Assembly: GCA_026936325.1 (NCBI GenBank)
Contig: JAPTHN010000005.1
Coordinates: 58,953,514 to 59,017,513 of the forward strand
Source: Platynereis dumerilii
Lineage: Eukaryota; Annelida; Polychaeta; Phyllodocida; Nereididae
Length of the DNA: 64,000 nucleotides
Direction: 5' to 3'
Shown here: positions 34,590 to 47,737 of the stretch, piece by piece
Position numbering within the stretch: position 1 is the stretch's first letter
Layout of the letters: each line of letters begins with the position of its first letter
The notes under the pieces: model-generated
Told to the model about the DNA's origin: nothing
The model's input: only the letters and a program-made list of their open reading frames with translations
Databases searched by the model: none
Position numbers and translations under genes: made by a program

Positions 34590-34743
34590 TTGATCCATCT
34601 ATACTTAGGCAGGTGAGTGGATGTCATTTGATGAGACGTAACGGCCCAGGCCAGCTCTTCTGAAGGTCTCTGTATTGTATTGGTTCGAACCCCATGCAGT
34701 GGCCAAAAAATACGCAGTGAACCTACAAGTGGGCGGCACTTAC
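34590..34743 (+). mobile_element. Possible SINE between two CTAT arrays
   Basis: It holds a box B-like GGTTCGAACCCC (34681-34692) and GC-richer sequence, with CTAT arrays on both sides. A SINE with a CTAT tail, inserted into or seeding such an array, would explain this. No clear box A. Confidence 0.35.
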
Positions 34744-34745
34744 CA

Positions 34746-34825
<80 letters not shown>
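34746..34825. repeat. CTAT microsatellite 2
   Basis: About 20 CTAT units, which read as a (LSIY)n protein repeat in one frame of an artefactual ORF. Confidence 0.95.
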
Positions 34826-35318
34826 AATGCAGGCCATCGTATCCTCAGGAATGTACTGTGATGATTTTGTCGTGAGAGCTGCACATCAAAATATTGCAAG
34901 CAAATGTTTTCAGTGTCCTATACTAACAAGAGCTCACAGGCTCCCGATGCTTATGAAGACCTTTGGGAAAATGCCCTTCTCCGTGCTCAATCCGCCCTTG
35001 GCGTTGCCCTTTGGGGACACAAGAGGACACACAGCCAACAATGAGGAAGGACCTGCTTTCTGGAAGGTGTTTGGGGAGCCAACATACAGACCTTTTTCTT
35101 CCAAATGCTACCATTCAGATTTGATTGATGTGCATTTGAAGCTCCTAATCATAAACAAATCCCCCAAATGTGCGGCAGCCATTTTGGCGGAAGTTACTCT
35201 ACCTCCGGACCTTTCAAATTCAGCACAAAAAGACCTTCACAAAATGCTGTTTCAGTATTTACTAGGAACTACAAGGTTTGGCATCATGGGTAAAATATAT
35301 TACCCATATATACATTGA
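34826..35318 (+). other. Open frame of unknown nature downstream of microsatellite
   Basis: A frame of about 160 codons without a stop and with higher G+C than its surroundings follows the CTAT array. I see no domain, signal peptide or convincing start codon (the formal start lies before the microsatellite). It may be chance, or an old exon or transposon piece. Confidence 0.2.
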
Positions 35319-35962
35319 TCATGATCATATAATATGGAATACATCTGCATTTTCCCAATATACATGGAAGACTTGGTCAACTTCTGCAGTGCGCATGATG
35401 TTCTTCCGCAAAAATTTACTGCAACAAGAGTATAATGAAGTATTGTACGGGCTATTGTGAGAGTTATCGATCCAATTAAAATTCAAAATACATTCATATT
35501 GGCCTACATATATGAGTAATAAAGATATTTATAGTTAATAAGCATTCCAGAGATGGATTGTAGGTAGAAGACTATTCATTTTAGTAGATTTTGAATCATA
35601 ATTGTTGGATGAGTGCGGCTTTATGTCCTGTATTATTCTCTAGGTAGGCTAAAAATAACAGACAAGAACATCAATGAGATGAAGGATGACTGAAACTGCT
35701 AAATTAATCATACTAGTAAGTTGCCCGTAGACTGGACTCATTGGAGAGAAGAGAATACTGAGAATATGCATAGATATTATGTGGGGATCATTTAAGTGTT
35801 GTGCACCCGTTGAGATCTTACAATCACCTGGATGGCTGGATGCCATCATTTTAATTATATAGATGGTCTACTTGCAGACTAAAATATCTAAAGAAAGTTA
35901 TCACAGCCAGTAAACCTGATTTGCAAAGATTGAGTGTTAGTTCATACAGATTTTGTGATTCA

Positions 35963-36095
35963 TAACAGCCGATGAAGTGTCTTCTTCTCTACATACAAAT
36001 TCACAGGAAACATAGAGGCTGTTTGATAAGTCATAATCAAGAATGGGTCATTTGATTTGTCATATCTGATTTTAGAGTAAAAATCAAATGCATAC
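35963..36095 (-). mobile_element. Partial MITE copy (CACTGTGAA..GGCACTTC family)
   Basis: The minus strand matches the right half of the copies at 7492 and 29098, including AAACAGCCTCTATGTTTCC and GATTTTTACTCTAAAATCAG. No ends are preserved. Confidence 0.6.
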
Positions 36096-36803
36096 ATGTA
36101 GACCTTTCGTGTATCTGTCGCCGACTTGTGGTATTGGTCTCCTTCAATCTATTGAAGCCACTTGGCGAAAATATCACTGGGAAGTAAGCAACTGATATTT
36201 ATGCTTGCAGTTAATTTTTGGATCAGTCTGAATATTATGGATAGTATAATACAGCATGCACTAGAGTAGTAGGTTTATAAATGACTAAGGAAAAGCTCTT
36301 TATTGTGCATTAAACAACTTTTTAAAGAATTATATTGTCTCCATTGCAAAGGGACATGGGTAAAATATTCCATGATTTTTTAAAGATTTTGTGCCTAACT
36401 AGGTCAGATGAATGTGTTTCAAAATGAGATGAGGTTGCTTGGCGTTGAATGAATGGCACAGTAGGCTTCGGTCTGCTTCGCACATGCCAATCTCCCTGTG
36501 CAAGCATAGCATGTTGCAACATTATATCCCTCTATGAAGTTACACAATCCGAGTCATCTCACCTGCAAAGTCTATATGGGTTTCTATGGACAAGTGCTTT
36601 GTATAATAGACTAAGCTGTAAGATTAGCATGGCTGCTTCAACATTATGGTAAGAACTACCAAAAATGTTAAATGCCATATGGCCTATTAGAATACGGTCT
36701 GAAACAAACAAAGAGCAAAAACACGAATAGGGAGCAGTCTTGGGGTTTTTTAAAGATAATTTCTTGCCTATTTATCGTGAAATTCATAAATTCTTTGTTG
36801 GCA

Positions 36804-37003
36804 CACAGTAAAATTTGAATTTTGAGTTGGCTAAAATGATTGAGTGAGATGGTTGCACAATTCCTTTGACCTATCAAAGCTTGTTGTCTTAAGTTACAAC
36901 CATGAAAGGATTATCATAACTCACAACATCAAGCTATGTTGGCTCAAACAATTTGTGCAACCACCTCACTCAATCGTTTAAGCTGACTCAAAATTTTACA
37001 GTG
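36804..37003. mobile_element. MITE, CACTGTAAAATTTGAA family, 200 bp
   Basis: CACAGTAAAATTTGAATTTT...AAATTTTACAGTG inverted ends with the family interior (GATGGTTGCACAA, TTGTGCAACCA). It is missing from the matching position in copy B (near 52939), which therefore shows the empty site: this insertion came after the duplication. Confidence 0.82.
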
Positions 37004-37100
37004 CAGGCTTGAAATAGGTTGTTTCTGATTGGGGTATTTCTCAACACGGTAATGTTTGATATAGGAGCAAATATTATTTGAGGATGTTGCATGCCCGCTA

Positions 37101-37279
37101 CACTGTAAAATTTGAAATTTTGAGTCAGCCTAAATTATTGAGAGAGATAGTTGAACTATTCCTTTGAGCTAACGTGGCTTGTTGTCTTAATCTAAAACAA
37201 CAATCCATGTCAGCTGAAAAAATTGAGCAACCATCTCACTCAATCATTACAGCTGACTCAAAATTCAAATTTTACAGTG
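37101..37279. mobile_element. MITE, CACTGTAAAATTTGAA family, 179 bp
   Basis: CACTGTAAAATTTGAAATTT and its complement at the right form an inverted repeat of about 28 bases. TA lies on both sides (37099-37100, 37280-37281). The homologous insertion is at 53031 in copy B, so it predates the duplication. Confidence 0.85.
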
Positions 37280-37984
37280 TACCATGAAATAATAAGTCTT
37301 AGACCTGGGTACGTTGGATGACACATCAAATTGGCTGCCCTTGTAGCGGTACCTATGCTTGGCAAGTGAAGGATCCTTCTCATGCATTGAATATTGAGCG
37401 TGTAGCTCCTGCAAAATATGAAATCTCATTAATCAACCCTTTTGAGGAACCAGAACTTATAGAAACTGGTTGTCTGTCTGCCTATACTCTGTCTATCCAT
37501 CTATAACTGAGCTTCCAGTTAGATACAACATACTTCACACACAATGTTGATATTACCCTATTTTCATGCCCATGTATTATTAAGGGATGTCTTTAAATAG
37601 GGTCTTGGCCACTTTCTTAACGTCTTTTCTTTTCTGTTGATGAATCAAAGTGGTTTTGCTTGTAGGGGGCAAGGTATTATGCTGCTCTTAAGTGAAACCT
37701 GCCATATTTCAACAAACCAATGCCATAATAAATATATGCCAACAAAAGCTCCAACCTTATTCATAGTAGCATTTCCAAACAAACCAGCATAATGCCCCTT
37801 TTGTAATATAATTTTTTACTGAGTTGATTAATCCAAGCATTTGTAGCACAAGGATCTTTCCAGTGGTGAAAAACCGGATTGCTACTACAGTGACAGATTA
37901 CGGAGATTTCTCATTTCTTGGCAATGAAGACTTTATGGTCTGTTCATTAATTCGGATGCATATATTAGACTGCCTTAAGTAATT

Positions 37985-38096
37985 TCTTATATTGCTGCTT
38001 GTCCACTGGCTTTGAGGGCGTGGGTGCAAATCTCACCATGGGGAGTCACTTTAGTCCAAGCCCATGGGACATTAAATGGAGGCGGGTTGTATCCAG
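37985..38096 (+). mobile_element. SINE, 5' part, split by LINE insertion
   Basis: Matches the SINE at 15157 from CTGCTTGT through CCACTGGCTTTGAGGGCGTG, a decayed box B (GGTGCAAATCTC) and the body GGAGGCGGGTTGTATCC. It stops at the LINE boundary and resumes at 42893. Confidence 0.85.
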
Positions 38097-38446
38097 AATC
38101 AGAATCAGAATCAGAATTATCTTTATTTGGTCTTGAAGGAAAAACAAATTAATTAATGAATATCAAGAAAATGAAAATATATTAATATCATTCAAGACCA
38201 GGGCCCACTCAAAGACAAGTCTTTGTCGTTATCGAGTGGACCCTGAAGAATCCATAAATATTGCAGACATATAAATAATAAAGCAAAGGGGCACCCACAT
38301 GAGGATCACAAGTTAGACGGCATTGCAAAATAAATAGACTTAAATGTAATTTCAGTATTTAGTTCAGTTAAGTTACTTCCGATTATGGTGCTAGAGAATA
38401 TAGAAAATGGATATAATAAATAATAAAATAAAATAATGAAAAAGAC

Positions 38447-41400
38447 TTATGTGTTGTTATTACAAATGAAGCAATTTGGAATATTACATATTTCAGAATA
38501 TGAGAGAAACATATTTCTTTTAATAAATAGCTTAAAGCCAATCATACTATGTGTATATATCTTTGTCCTAATATCTAAGTTCATGGAGTTGAAAAATTTG
38601 GGTATTCTAAACCGTATTGACTGTTTGACAAACTCATGCTTTACTAAAGGAATGACAAAGTTATTGGAATTTCTGATATCATAAGTGTGGGCCTGTGCAT
38701 TTTTCTGAAAGATAGAATGAAAATAAATAGGTAACTGACCGTTCTCCAGCTTGTAGCAAAATTTAAAATCATGAAGTGCACATATGTCCCCAAATTTAAG
38801 AATACGGAGTTCTTTAAATAGCTTACTTGTATGCGCTTTAAATTTACTTAATGTAACAACACGAATGGCTTTTTTCTGTAATCCAAAAATCTTATTATTT
38901 TTATTTCCCCACAAGATGTTTCCATAATTAAGATGTGGTACTATCAATGCATTGTATATAGAAAGTAGTATATTTTGTGGAACAAAGTGTTTTAGCTTAT
39001 TTAAAATACCAACCGCTTTAGATATTTTTCCAGCAATATAATTACAATGTGAATTCCATTTTAGTGTTTTGTCGATAAAAATTCCCAAATAATTGAAAGT
39101 ATCTACATAGTCGATTTGTATGTTATTCATATATATAGCAGGGTAAGTAATACGTTTCTGAGGAGAATGAAAAGCCATAGCCTTACTTTTCTTACAATTT
39201 AAAGACAATTTATTTGCACAAAGCCATTTATTAAATTTGCTTAGTTCGTTGTTAATATCTGAGGCCAAACTTGTTTGTTGAAACAAATTTAAAGTAGTCA
39301 TTAGAGTTGAATCATCGGCGTACATTATTGGATAGAATAATTTGCTTACAGAAGATATGTCATTAACATAGATTAGGAATAGTAGTGGTCCTAATATAGA
39401 CCCTTGAGGGACTCCAGTGGTAATACATAATTGGTCTGATTTGTGACTATCAATTTGAACATATTGATATCTGTTATTCAAGTAGCTTTTAATAAGAGAG
39501 AGTGACTGATTTCTTATACCATAGTGGTGCAGTTTGTATATTAGAATTTCATGATCTATCATATCAAAGGCCCTTGACAGGTCCAGAAAGACACTAAGTG
39601 CAGTTTGTCCTTTATCCATTTCAATCATGATTCTATCTAAAAACTCAAGCGCAGCTAACTCCGTTGAATGATTTGATCTAAAACCATACTGGCTTCCATG
39701 AAATAGATTAGTGTCTTGAAAATATTTGTAAAGCTGATTGAATAGGACCTTTTCAAAGACCTTTGATACGCTAGAGAGAACAGATACTGGTCTATAATTA
39801 TCAAACTGGTGAATGATGTCTTTCTTATAAACTGGAGTAACCTTTGCTAGTTTCAATTTATTTGGAAATTGACCTTTAGATAGGCATTGATTAATAATTA
39901 CATGTAATGGTTCGACTAGCTCCTCCTTCACATATTTTAATACTTTATTTGAGATTCCATCATAACCATAACTAGTTTTTGATTTTAGACTATCAATAAT
40001 TTTAATAATGTCTTGATTAGAAATTTCATTAAATTGAAATCTGGTCTCAATTGCTCCATTTAGATAACTTTTAAAATTTTGATTGTTGGAATTTTGTATT
40101 TTCTCAGCTAAGTTTGGGCCAATATTTACAAAAAAGTTATTAAATTCATTCACTATAATATTTTTGTCATGAATTTGGTTACCATCAACTACAAAATATT
40201 TTGGAAATTCACTTTTATTTCTTACTTTATTGAGAATAGTATTAATTGTCATCCACGTTTTTCTTGCATCATCTTTATATTTATCAAAACAGCGTTGGTA
40301 ATATTTTATTTTTGCGAGCCGAATACTACGCTTCAATATTCTGTTATAGGTTTGAAGGTTAATCTTTTTTACAATATATTGATTGTCTGTAGGTGAAAGG
40401 GCCTTAAGTGACCTGTATATAGAGTCTCTATACTTAATAGAAATTAGAATTCCTTCCGTAATCCATGGACATTTTTTATGTTTATATTTATTAAATTTCA
40501 CACTTTTCACCGGAAAACACCTATTAATTCCCTCTGTTAAAATTTCATTAAATCTATCATAATTTATGTTAGGATTTGCATTTGAATCACAATCTAGTTT
40601 GTGCATTATATCTTCTTCGTGTAAATATTGCTTGAACTTTATCATAGATTCAGAACTCTTCATCGATACTTTAACGGATTTAACTGCATTTTGATGAGGT
40701 TTTAAAATATCTAGCGTAATAAAATAAGGCAAGTGATCCGAAATATTCTGAATAAGTATACCTGCATTACACAACGGATGATTATTTGATAACTTGACAA
40801 AAAAATTATCAATCAGAGTACCATTTGACTCAGTTAGTCTTGTCGGTAAAGTAATACAAGGGATATAACTGCTAGATATCAAAGTTTCCAAGTAATTATT
40901 TATATGAATATTTTCCTTACATTTCAAAAGATCGATATTGAAATCTCCTCCTATAGTTACATTTTTAAAGCTGCGTAGTGTATCCATGAGTTGGCTTAAT
41001 TCATCAGTAAATTGGTTTACTTGATCTACATTTTGTCTAGGTGGCCTATATATACTTCCAATAATTAAGGATTTCTGAAAAAAATTATTAGAGGAGAGTG
41101 ACTCAATCATTACTTTAATAAAAAGTCCATCCCACAAATTTGACTCCGGATGTGGTACAGTTACGTAACTAAATTGTTTATGTAAATATATTGCTACCCC
41201 CCATGTGCACTACATGATTTACCTTTGCTGATGAAATTGTAGTCTTCAAGCTGGAGAAGGGAACAGTCATCTTGATCAGAGAGCCAGGTCTCCTGCAAGC
41301 ATATCGCACTAATTAAAACATTATTCTGCTTAAAAAGCTCAATATATATTTTTAGTTGATTAAACTTTGAATTTAAAGATTGGCAATTCAGACTTAGTAT

Positions 41401-41577
41401 ATTAAAAGAATCTTGTTTCCCTTTCAAGGTATTTATAAATTTATCATTGTCATAGTATAGTGAATTCTTGAATAATGATGGTTCTTCATTTACATTGTCT
41501 TCATTCATTAAATTTTTCAGAGAAAATCCATTATAATCAGTATTCTCTAACAAGTCCTCTATTCTAGTCTTATTGAA
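38447..41577 (-). pseudogene. LINE endonuclease/reverse transcriptase ORF with one frameshift
   Basis: Two frames make up the protein. The part 41577-41194 starts the endonuclease (SLNCQSLNSKF, LQETWLSD) and ends at HGG. The part from 41137, open from near 41190, continues with YRPPRQN, GGDFNIDL, a SDHLPY block, the RT core (FLDLSRAFD, TGVPQGSILGPLLFLIYVND, MYADD at 39325-39311) and a C-terminus ending CNIPNCFICNNNT at the stop (38447). They are separated by a one-base change in a run of six G (minus strand, about 41205-41200), which creates GGG-GGG-TAG; seven G would keep the frame. This may be a sequencing error. No ATG opens the first part, and no PHD finger is present, unlike the LINE at 1197. 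Confidence 0.85.
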
Positions 41578-42049
41578 TTATAGCTATACCAAAGAAGAAA
41601 TACAAACTGAGATTTTAATTAGGATATAGAAATATATCTTTGCAACGCCGACCCACCGATCCACATGCTGGCTGCCCCATTTCATGCATGACATATCTTG
41701 AACGTGATTCTGAAAGAATTTAACGAAAAATAAAATTAACAAAAGAAAAGTCATGGGAAATTGATAGAGTGGAATCAGGCTATGACAGTTTGAACAACTA
41801 TTGTATGATATGCAAAAACTTAAGATTTATCAAATGATTACGTGAAGCAAAAGTTAATACTTCAAATTTGCAAAGCGCTATTGACTAATAGTATATATAA
41901 AGAAAGAAAAAAAAAAAAAAGTGAATACATCATAGATCTACTGTTTAGTGTCAGTAAGTCAAAGCAGCCTTTACTCCTCATATAAAATCAACAGTAATCA
42001 TTAACCAATTCAGTAGATTTAACTAATAAAGATCCTATTCCAAAGTATT

Positions 42050-42140
42050 TTGAATTGCCTGTGGGGTGTGAGTGAGAACCCTGCAGGATTCGAACCGTAA
42101 CCAGGTCCACACCCACAACCCACAGCACCAATTCAGAATT
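42050..42140 (-). mobile_element. Possible tRNA-like segment in LINE 5' region
   Basis: The minus strand has GGTTCGAATCCTGC (about 42098-42085), a good box B, after a GTGGGTTGTGGGTG stretch that only loosely fits box A. It could be an internal Pol III-like promoter piece or a SINE relic. Confidence 0.25.
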
Positions 42141-42892
42141 ATATAACATAAATACTTCATTATAATTTATGAATGAAACCATTCTGGTACTAGAACAATC
42201 AGAAAACAATATAAAACATAAACCTGGTACAATTAGATGAGTTAGATGAGCAGCTTATAATACTATATCCTTTTTCACAACGACAAAAACTCTGTATCTC
42301 GCAGTTCATACAAATAGAAAACAGTAGTTAAGTTCCTTTCCCAAACTATACCAAAAAATTCTTACTTCAAGAGTTTCCAGCAGGTGTCACTGTGGAATAG
42401 CATATTAGCAACATTTTTCTGAAATTTCCTTTCTTTCAATATAAACAATTATTTATGTCCATCCAAGTAACATTAAATATATCTAGAAATACATTTTAGC
42501 AAAAGTTCAAATTTATAGGTATTGTTATAACCTTCATTGAGTTACAAGTTTTGTGACTATATATTGGCATTTGAGTTATCCCAGAATTTCCAATTCTAAT
42601 AATAATATCACAAACACTCATATCATATATATATATATACATTGTATATATATATTATTAATTGAATTTTGGAAACACCTCTTTGGACAGATATACACAT
42701 GTACGCAAATATATATATTCCATTGGCAATATCAGTGTCATTTCTTAAATCAATGCACAATTATTATTAGCCTACGAATGGCATTATAATTCAACAAGGT
42801 ATTAAATTAAACAATACATGGATTGGGAAAAACAGGGCTAGGCTCACAAAAGACCATCATAACAAATAAGAGTTGGCTGATGTCTGGACAAC

Positions 42893-43010
42893 TCCAGTAT
42901 TCTATGCTGGGGCAACTGAAAGACCCTGGGCATCCCTGAATTAATAGGGAATGTTCCAGACTCCCAGTCTTCTCATCTCATCATCATACGGCAGTCATCA
43001 AAAAAAAAAG
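42893..43010 (+). mobile_element. SINE, 3' part, after LINE insertion
   Basis: Continues the SINE body from CCAGTATTCTATGCTGGGG to CATCATACGGC, then an A-rich tail. The same sequence is unbroken at 54261-54365. Confidence 0.85.
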
Positions 43011-43356
43011 AAGAAAAAGTGCGGCTCCCTCAACAAATATGATGGTTGAGCTGCCCCGGCTGATCTGGGGTATACCAGCACAACACAAGTCAAGTCAGTT
43101 AAGTCAAGACGGTATCTTAAATCATTACAGAAGATAGGCTGCAGTGGTTTAATAACTTCAAAAGCTACCACTTAGGCCTATATATATATAATACTGTAAG
43201 TTTGGGAAAAAATGTAAGAAAATTACAGGCATATGAATAATGTCAATGAAATGAATTTCAAACGCACCCTTTCTTTCACTAATGAAGTTATTTGATTATA
43301 ATTATTGCATGTAGCACAACACACTTTGTTACAACAGGTTTATGGGATCATATTCA

Positions 43357-43535
43357 TTGAATATTTTTTAATTTTGAGTATGCTTTTAAAAATTGTTTGG
43401 GCGAACATGGCCTGTTTTGTTAGCATAAGGTAATCTGTCCATTGTCATAACTTAAAACTACAAACTATGACAGCTCAAAGGAATTGTGCAATGGTCGCAC
43501 TCACACAGCTGACTCAAAATTCAAATTCTGCAGTG
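43357..43535. mobile_element. MITE relic, CACTGTAAAATTTGAA family
   Basis: The right end AAATTCTGCAGTG and interior (AACATGGCCTG, TAATCTGTCC, AGCTGACTCAAAATTC) fit the family; the left end is degraded. It is shared with 55690-55875 in copy B, so it is older than the duplication. Confidence 0.7.
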
Positions 43536-46500
43536 TTGGTAGTTTATCATTGCTTATAAATAAGCTATAATAATTGTATTAATTACAAATATATCTGTGG
43601 TGCAACACCCATTTGTCAATTAAAAGCAGATGAAGACAAAAATATTTTCTTTTACTTTCCTATATATTTTAGGTTCTGCAGATACATACCAGAATATTGT
43701 TATAGATAATTTATGGTTAATTAAGTAATTAAAATATTAATGGATCAATCAGTAAGCATATCATGGAGATTAATCACAAACGCACTCTTGTAAGGAATAT
43801 ATGGAAACATTTTTATGATGAAAACCGGCAATTAATGATGCATTTACATTCCACCAATGTCAATTCTAAAGGCCAAGTTGTCTTAAGTAATCCCTATTCG
43901 AAAGACTCCTTACTATTTCAACGTCATTCATAATTTAATAGGTAACACCATTAAGAATAACATGGAAATGATAGCGATATGACCTCACTTTTTAGTTACA
44001 TTCCTAATATAGGTTTTCTTTTCATTTCTGTTAGCACTCGTGCATGTAATATGTCAGCTGTTACAGTAATTGCAACATTCTGTTTTTAGTGAATATTTTG
44101 GTTTGACTAAATGAAAAATTGAGATGGCATAAAATAGACTGCAATAACTTCATTGCTTCCACTCAAATTGAGCAATTAATTGGAAAATTGCCCTATTTCT
44201 ACTCAGCTATCAGTAATAGATTCTCCTCAATAATTTTAGACTGAAGACACTGCACATTTCAGCTGTTCAAATTGGATTGTTCAGCTTTTATAGAAAAAAA
44301 GGCACTCAATTAAATGTCTCACAAGTTAAGCGATTCGGAAGGAATGATACAAATTATCAAATTTTTGATCCTTTATTTTTCAATAATAAGAAAACACAAT
44401 GAGGCAACCCACATGTTTCCACTATTGGCTTAGGTGTGGCCATTTAATCCTTCATTAGAGTGAGTTGTCTCTACATGCTTTGATAATTTCTGTGTCTATA
44501 CAAGTTGACGTGAGGTTCGGTGTTTGATGTAAAATCTGCATTCTTTGCATTCAGATCGATCAAATTGTTTTTTTTCTACCAACGCCCCTTGTCTTATTTT
44601 CAATACCTAAGATAGAGTCTATCTTAAAAACGTATTTGCTAATTGTGTGGCAGCCTGGCTGGCCTAACCTTCTGTTGTTTTGTTTTCTTTTCATGCAAAG
44701 GATTATCAAATTTATGTTTAGAGAGAGCATATGGCCTAGTTCAAAATTAATGAAGCCAAAGTGTGACATGACCATCAAACTTTTAAAATGTTTATATCTA
44801 CCAAATGACCACATAATATTGTAACAAACATGTCTAAGTTCTAGAAACTCTATTTACCATTTGGCTGTGGTTTGTGGAAATAACTGATAAAAGCCGAATA
44901 CTACCAAATTTTATTTATTTTTATTTCCATGGCCGTGAAAGAAAAGTAGACAAAATGGTAACTTATCTTCAAATTAAATCGATATTTTTTGTTGGATGAC
45001 ACAACTCATATAATCTTAAGTATCCATGGCTGTTTTCATCAAAATTCACCTCATATTTTATGAGAAAAACAGTATTTTTCGAAATTTTGTTGCATTATTA
45101 AAGAAGAAACTTATTTTCTCCCCAGATGTACATATTGTCCTCTAAAATGATTTCACCTGTCCTGTGTTATGTGTCTGTATGTGGGCTTCGAATTGCTACC
45201 AAATAAGTGCCACCAAAGTGAATACAAACAGAGCAAATGATGTTAGAAGTGTGTTTTTTAGCCTATTTTCCAGACAAAAAAGTAATTTTGGGTAATGGGA
45301 TGACACAATTTTAAAAGTAAAAAAAGTGTTCTGGTTTTGACCCAAATCGATTTTATATGCATTATCAGTTATAACTGGATGAAGCATAAGAGTAATTACA
45401 AAATTAAAGTGAAATTTGAATTGGTTATTGCATTTTTCACCAAATTGGCCCCAAATTTTGAGAAAAGCTTTACAAAGAGCAAAATTTTGATAATTAAACA
45501 TTGAAACATACTCCAACTACTGAAATATTGTGTTGAGTATCAGTACAAGTAATACTAGAATGATTGCTTTACTCTTTACAAGAAAACCATGAAAATATGA
45601 TCAATATTTTTCATAGCGTTACGCTTGCGACAAAGCCCCATTTAAGACATCTTTGTATTTTACCACCAGAAACCAGCTGCGGACCTAGATTACTTGATTG
45701 TTTCTCAAAACTACACAGATTTTGCAATATTACAAGTCAAACCAGATTTAAAACGGAGCTTTAATGCTCTGTGGCGCTACAAAGTATTCTGGGCGTTACG
45801 CTTGCGACAGATTCACCTACCCTGCTATTCATGGGAATTTTTTCGTGAAATAAATTTTCCACAACCATAAGAAGCTTTGAAACCGGTAAGAAGATATAAG
45901 ACTAGGTCTCAGAGGCCAATAAATTCAACTGACACATGTCAAAGGGACAAGAGAGCATCCCAGATCAGTAAGCATCAAATTTGACTTAATTTTTGGAAGT
46001 CAACCTTTGAGTGCAAATAGCTCAATAATGTCAATACAGGCAAATGAAAGTACTTGATTTTATGGATTGATGAAGCCTGAGGATGTAGAGATTCCAAAAT
46101 GTGTTGGGAAATTGTCTTAGAATACGTACAAATTTGTAAAACTGAAAGAATTCAAGTGGTCAAAAATGTTATGTAACGTTTTTTAAGTGAAAAAATGCTT
46201 ATTTTTCAATGTAAGTGGATTCTATCTCAATAACTATGAGCTAGAATGTCGTGAAATTTTCAGGAAATTTGTACAAAAATGTACTTAAAGCAATGGTGTA
46301 CCCTTTAGTCGTCACATACAGTCATTCTCATATTTTGAGACCCCTACAGAAAATATGCTGCGTGGCTTCATCATTTTTGAACTAGGCCTTATACTATTGA
46401 AATTTCCATCTGGACTGCCTGGAGCTTCACATTTCTACCTGGTCATATCACAGTGTTCCTTGCTTGTGCTACAAAGCCAATTTATTGAAAAAATATAGGA

Positions 46501-46850
46501 TAGAAAGCAATATCACCAACCTGCTGTGGCCTACTCGACAAGGGGCACACAATGTAAACACAACATTGTTATATTGAAGATGGGCTCATCTATTATAAAG
46601 TAGAAATAAATGTTTAAAATTAAGTTTCAACATCATTAACACAACATTGAGGATTTTAACAAAGTTATGAAATGTTTCTAAAACACTGGATGCTACATCA
46701 AATCTTGACAATGTTTTACAACATTGCGACAATGTCATTTCTGCCATACAATACAATAATATATAATTTCACAGCAGTATCGCGACTTTATTATGCACGA
46801 TTGTGTCACGCCATTGTTGCAACAAAGATATATACCCCATCGAGAATCTG
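43536..46850. other. Copy A core, no gene recognised
   Basis: Conserved with 55876-59600 at about 96%, but equally in all frames and without coding bias. A 66-codon frame at 45564-45764 is preserved with one change in copy B (58313-58513). A 17-base word GCGTTACGCTTGCGACA occurs at 45617 and 45792, and in copy B at the same places. Confidence 0.5.
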
Positions 46851-47737
46851 ATCATCTCTCAAGGATTACATGATCTTCTGACTTGTTCTGAGCTTGTCGA
46901 GAGCCAATGGTTTAGCCTGACCATAAACAAAACTGTTAAGCAGTGCGAAGACAGAGACATCGGACTACTTCTGAGCTGAGCTGGAATCATCATGCCTTTG
47001 TGATACACAGCAGTCAACAATTGACAAACAATTTGTGTGGGAGCAGCTGATGACATAAACATAAGATTGTGTCATTATTGTCATTGACGCCCCAAGTGAG
47101 TGATTTGAGAGCCAGTTCAAACAGCCACGTGTTTATAGAAGGTGTTTGTGCAGTTGGACGACACGGTCTTTCTGTTTCGCGCTATCACCACCAGAGAGTC
47201 ATCTCGTCCTCTGTGGAAATGCCAAGTTTGTGCAGGAGATATCATTGTTGCTCTTTACTTGTTGCTTCTTAGTACTGTTGTCAAAGGAACCCTTCAACGT
47301 ACTACTAGACTCATTCGCTCTCTTTTTCCTTTGAGAAGAGTTGAACAGCAGCTAAGAATCTCACACATACAGAGTACCTTGACTGTCTGTGGATGATGAA
47401 GACCAATTTTTGGCTGGAGAATTCTGGAGAATTCTCTAGCCTTTTTAATAATGGGTTTTGGGGGTGTGGTCGATATTTGGAGGTGTGGCGCATAATGACA
47501 GGTATGCATTTTTGGCCATCATGCGTTGAGTTTGTGTTTGTGGTAATTGCTGGTTAGAAGCAATCTTAGTTGGCTAATTTGACAGCATTAGGCAAGGTGT
47601 AATGGGTTGACAGTTGTTCGGTTGAAACTGTGGCAGTACTTGAAAATTTTTAATTTTTGGGGGTGTGGCCATTTAGAGCCAATGAGAATGAGGGACTTGG
47701 TGGAGTGGCCATTTCAGCCAACAGAGAGACATGTAGA

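Larger units (their letters stand above)
38097..42892 (-). mobile_element. Jockey/CR1-like LINE, 4.8 kb, inserted in a SINE
   Basis: The minus-strand element ends at 38097 with CTTTATT's complement AATAAAG followed by TTCTGA hexamers. Its extent is fixed by the uninterrupted SINE in copy B. TCCAG (38092-38096 and 42893-42897) is a short target duplication. The protein is encoded at 41577-38447. The 1.3 kb above it is 5' UTR or another ORF with no recognisable domain, and includes a tRNA-like box B motif near 42095. Absent from copy B, so it inserted after the duplication. Confidence 0.85.

Noticed and set aside
34680-35318. A 212-residue protein with LSIY repeats
   Set aside because: The repeat is the CTAT microsatellite read as codons, and the start codon lies before it. 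The remainder has no recognisable domain.
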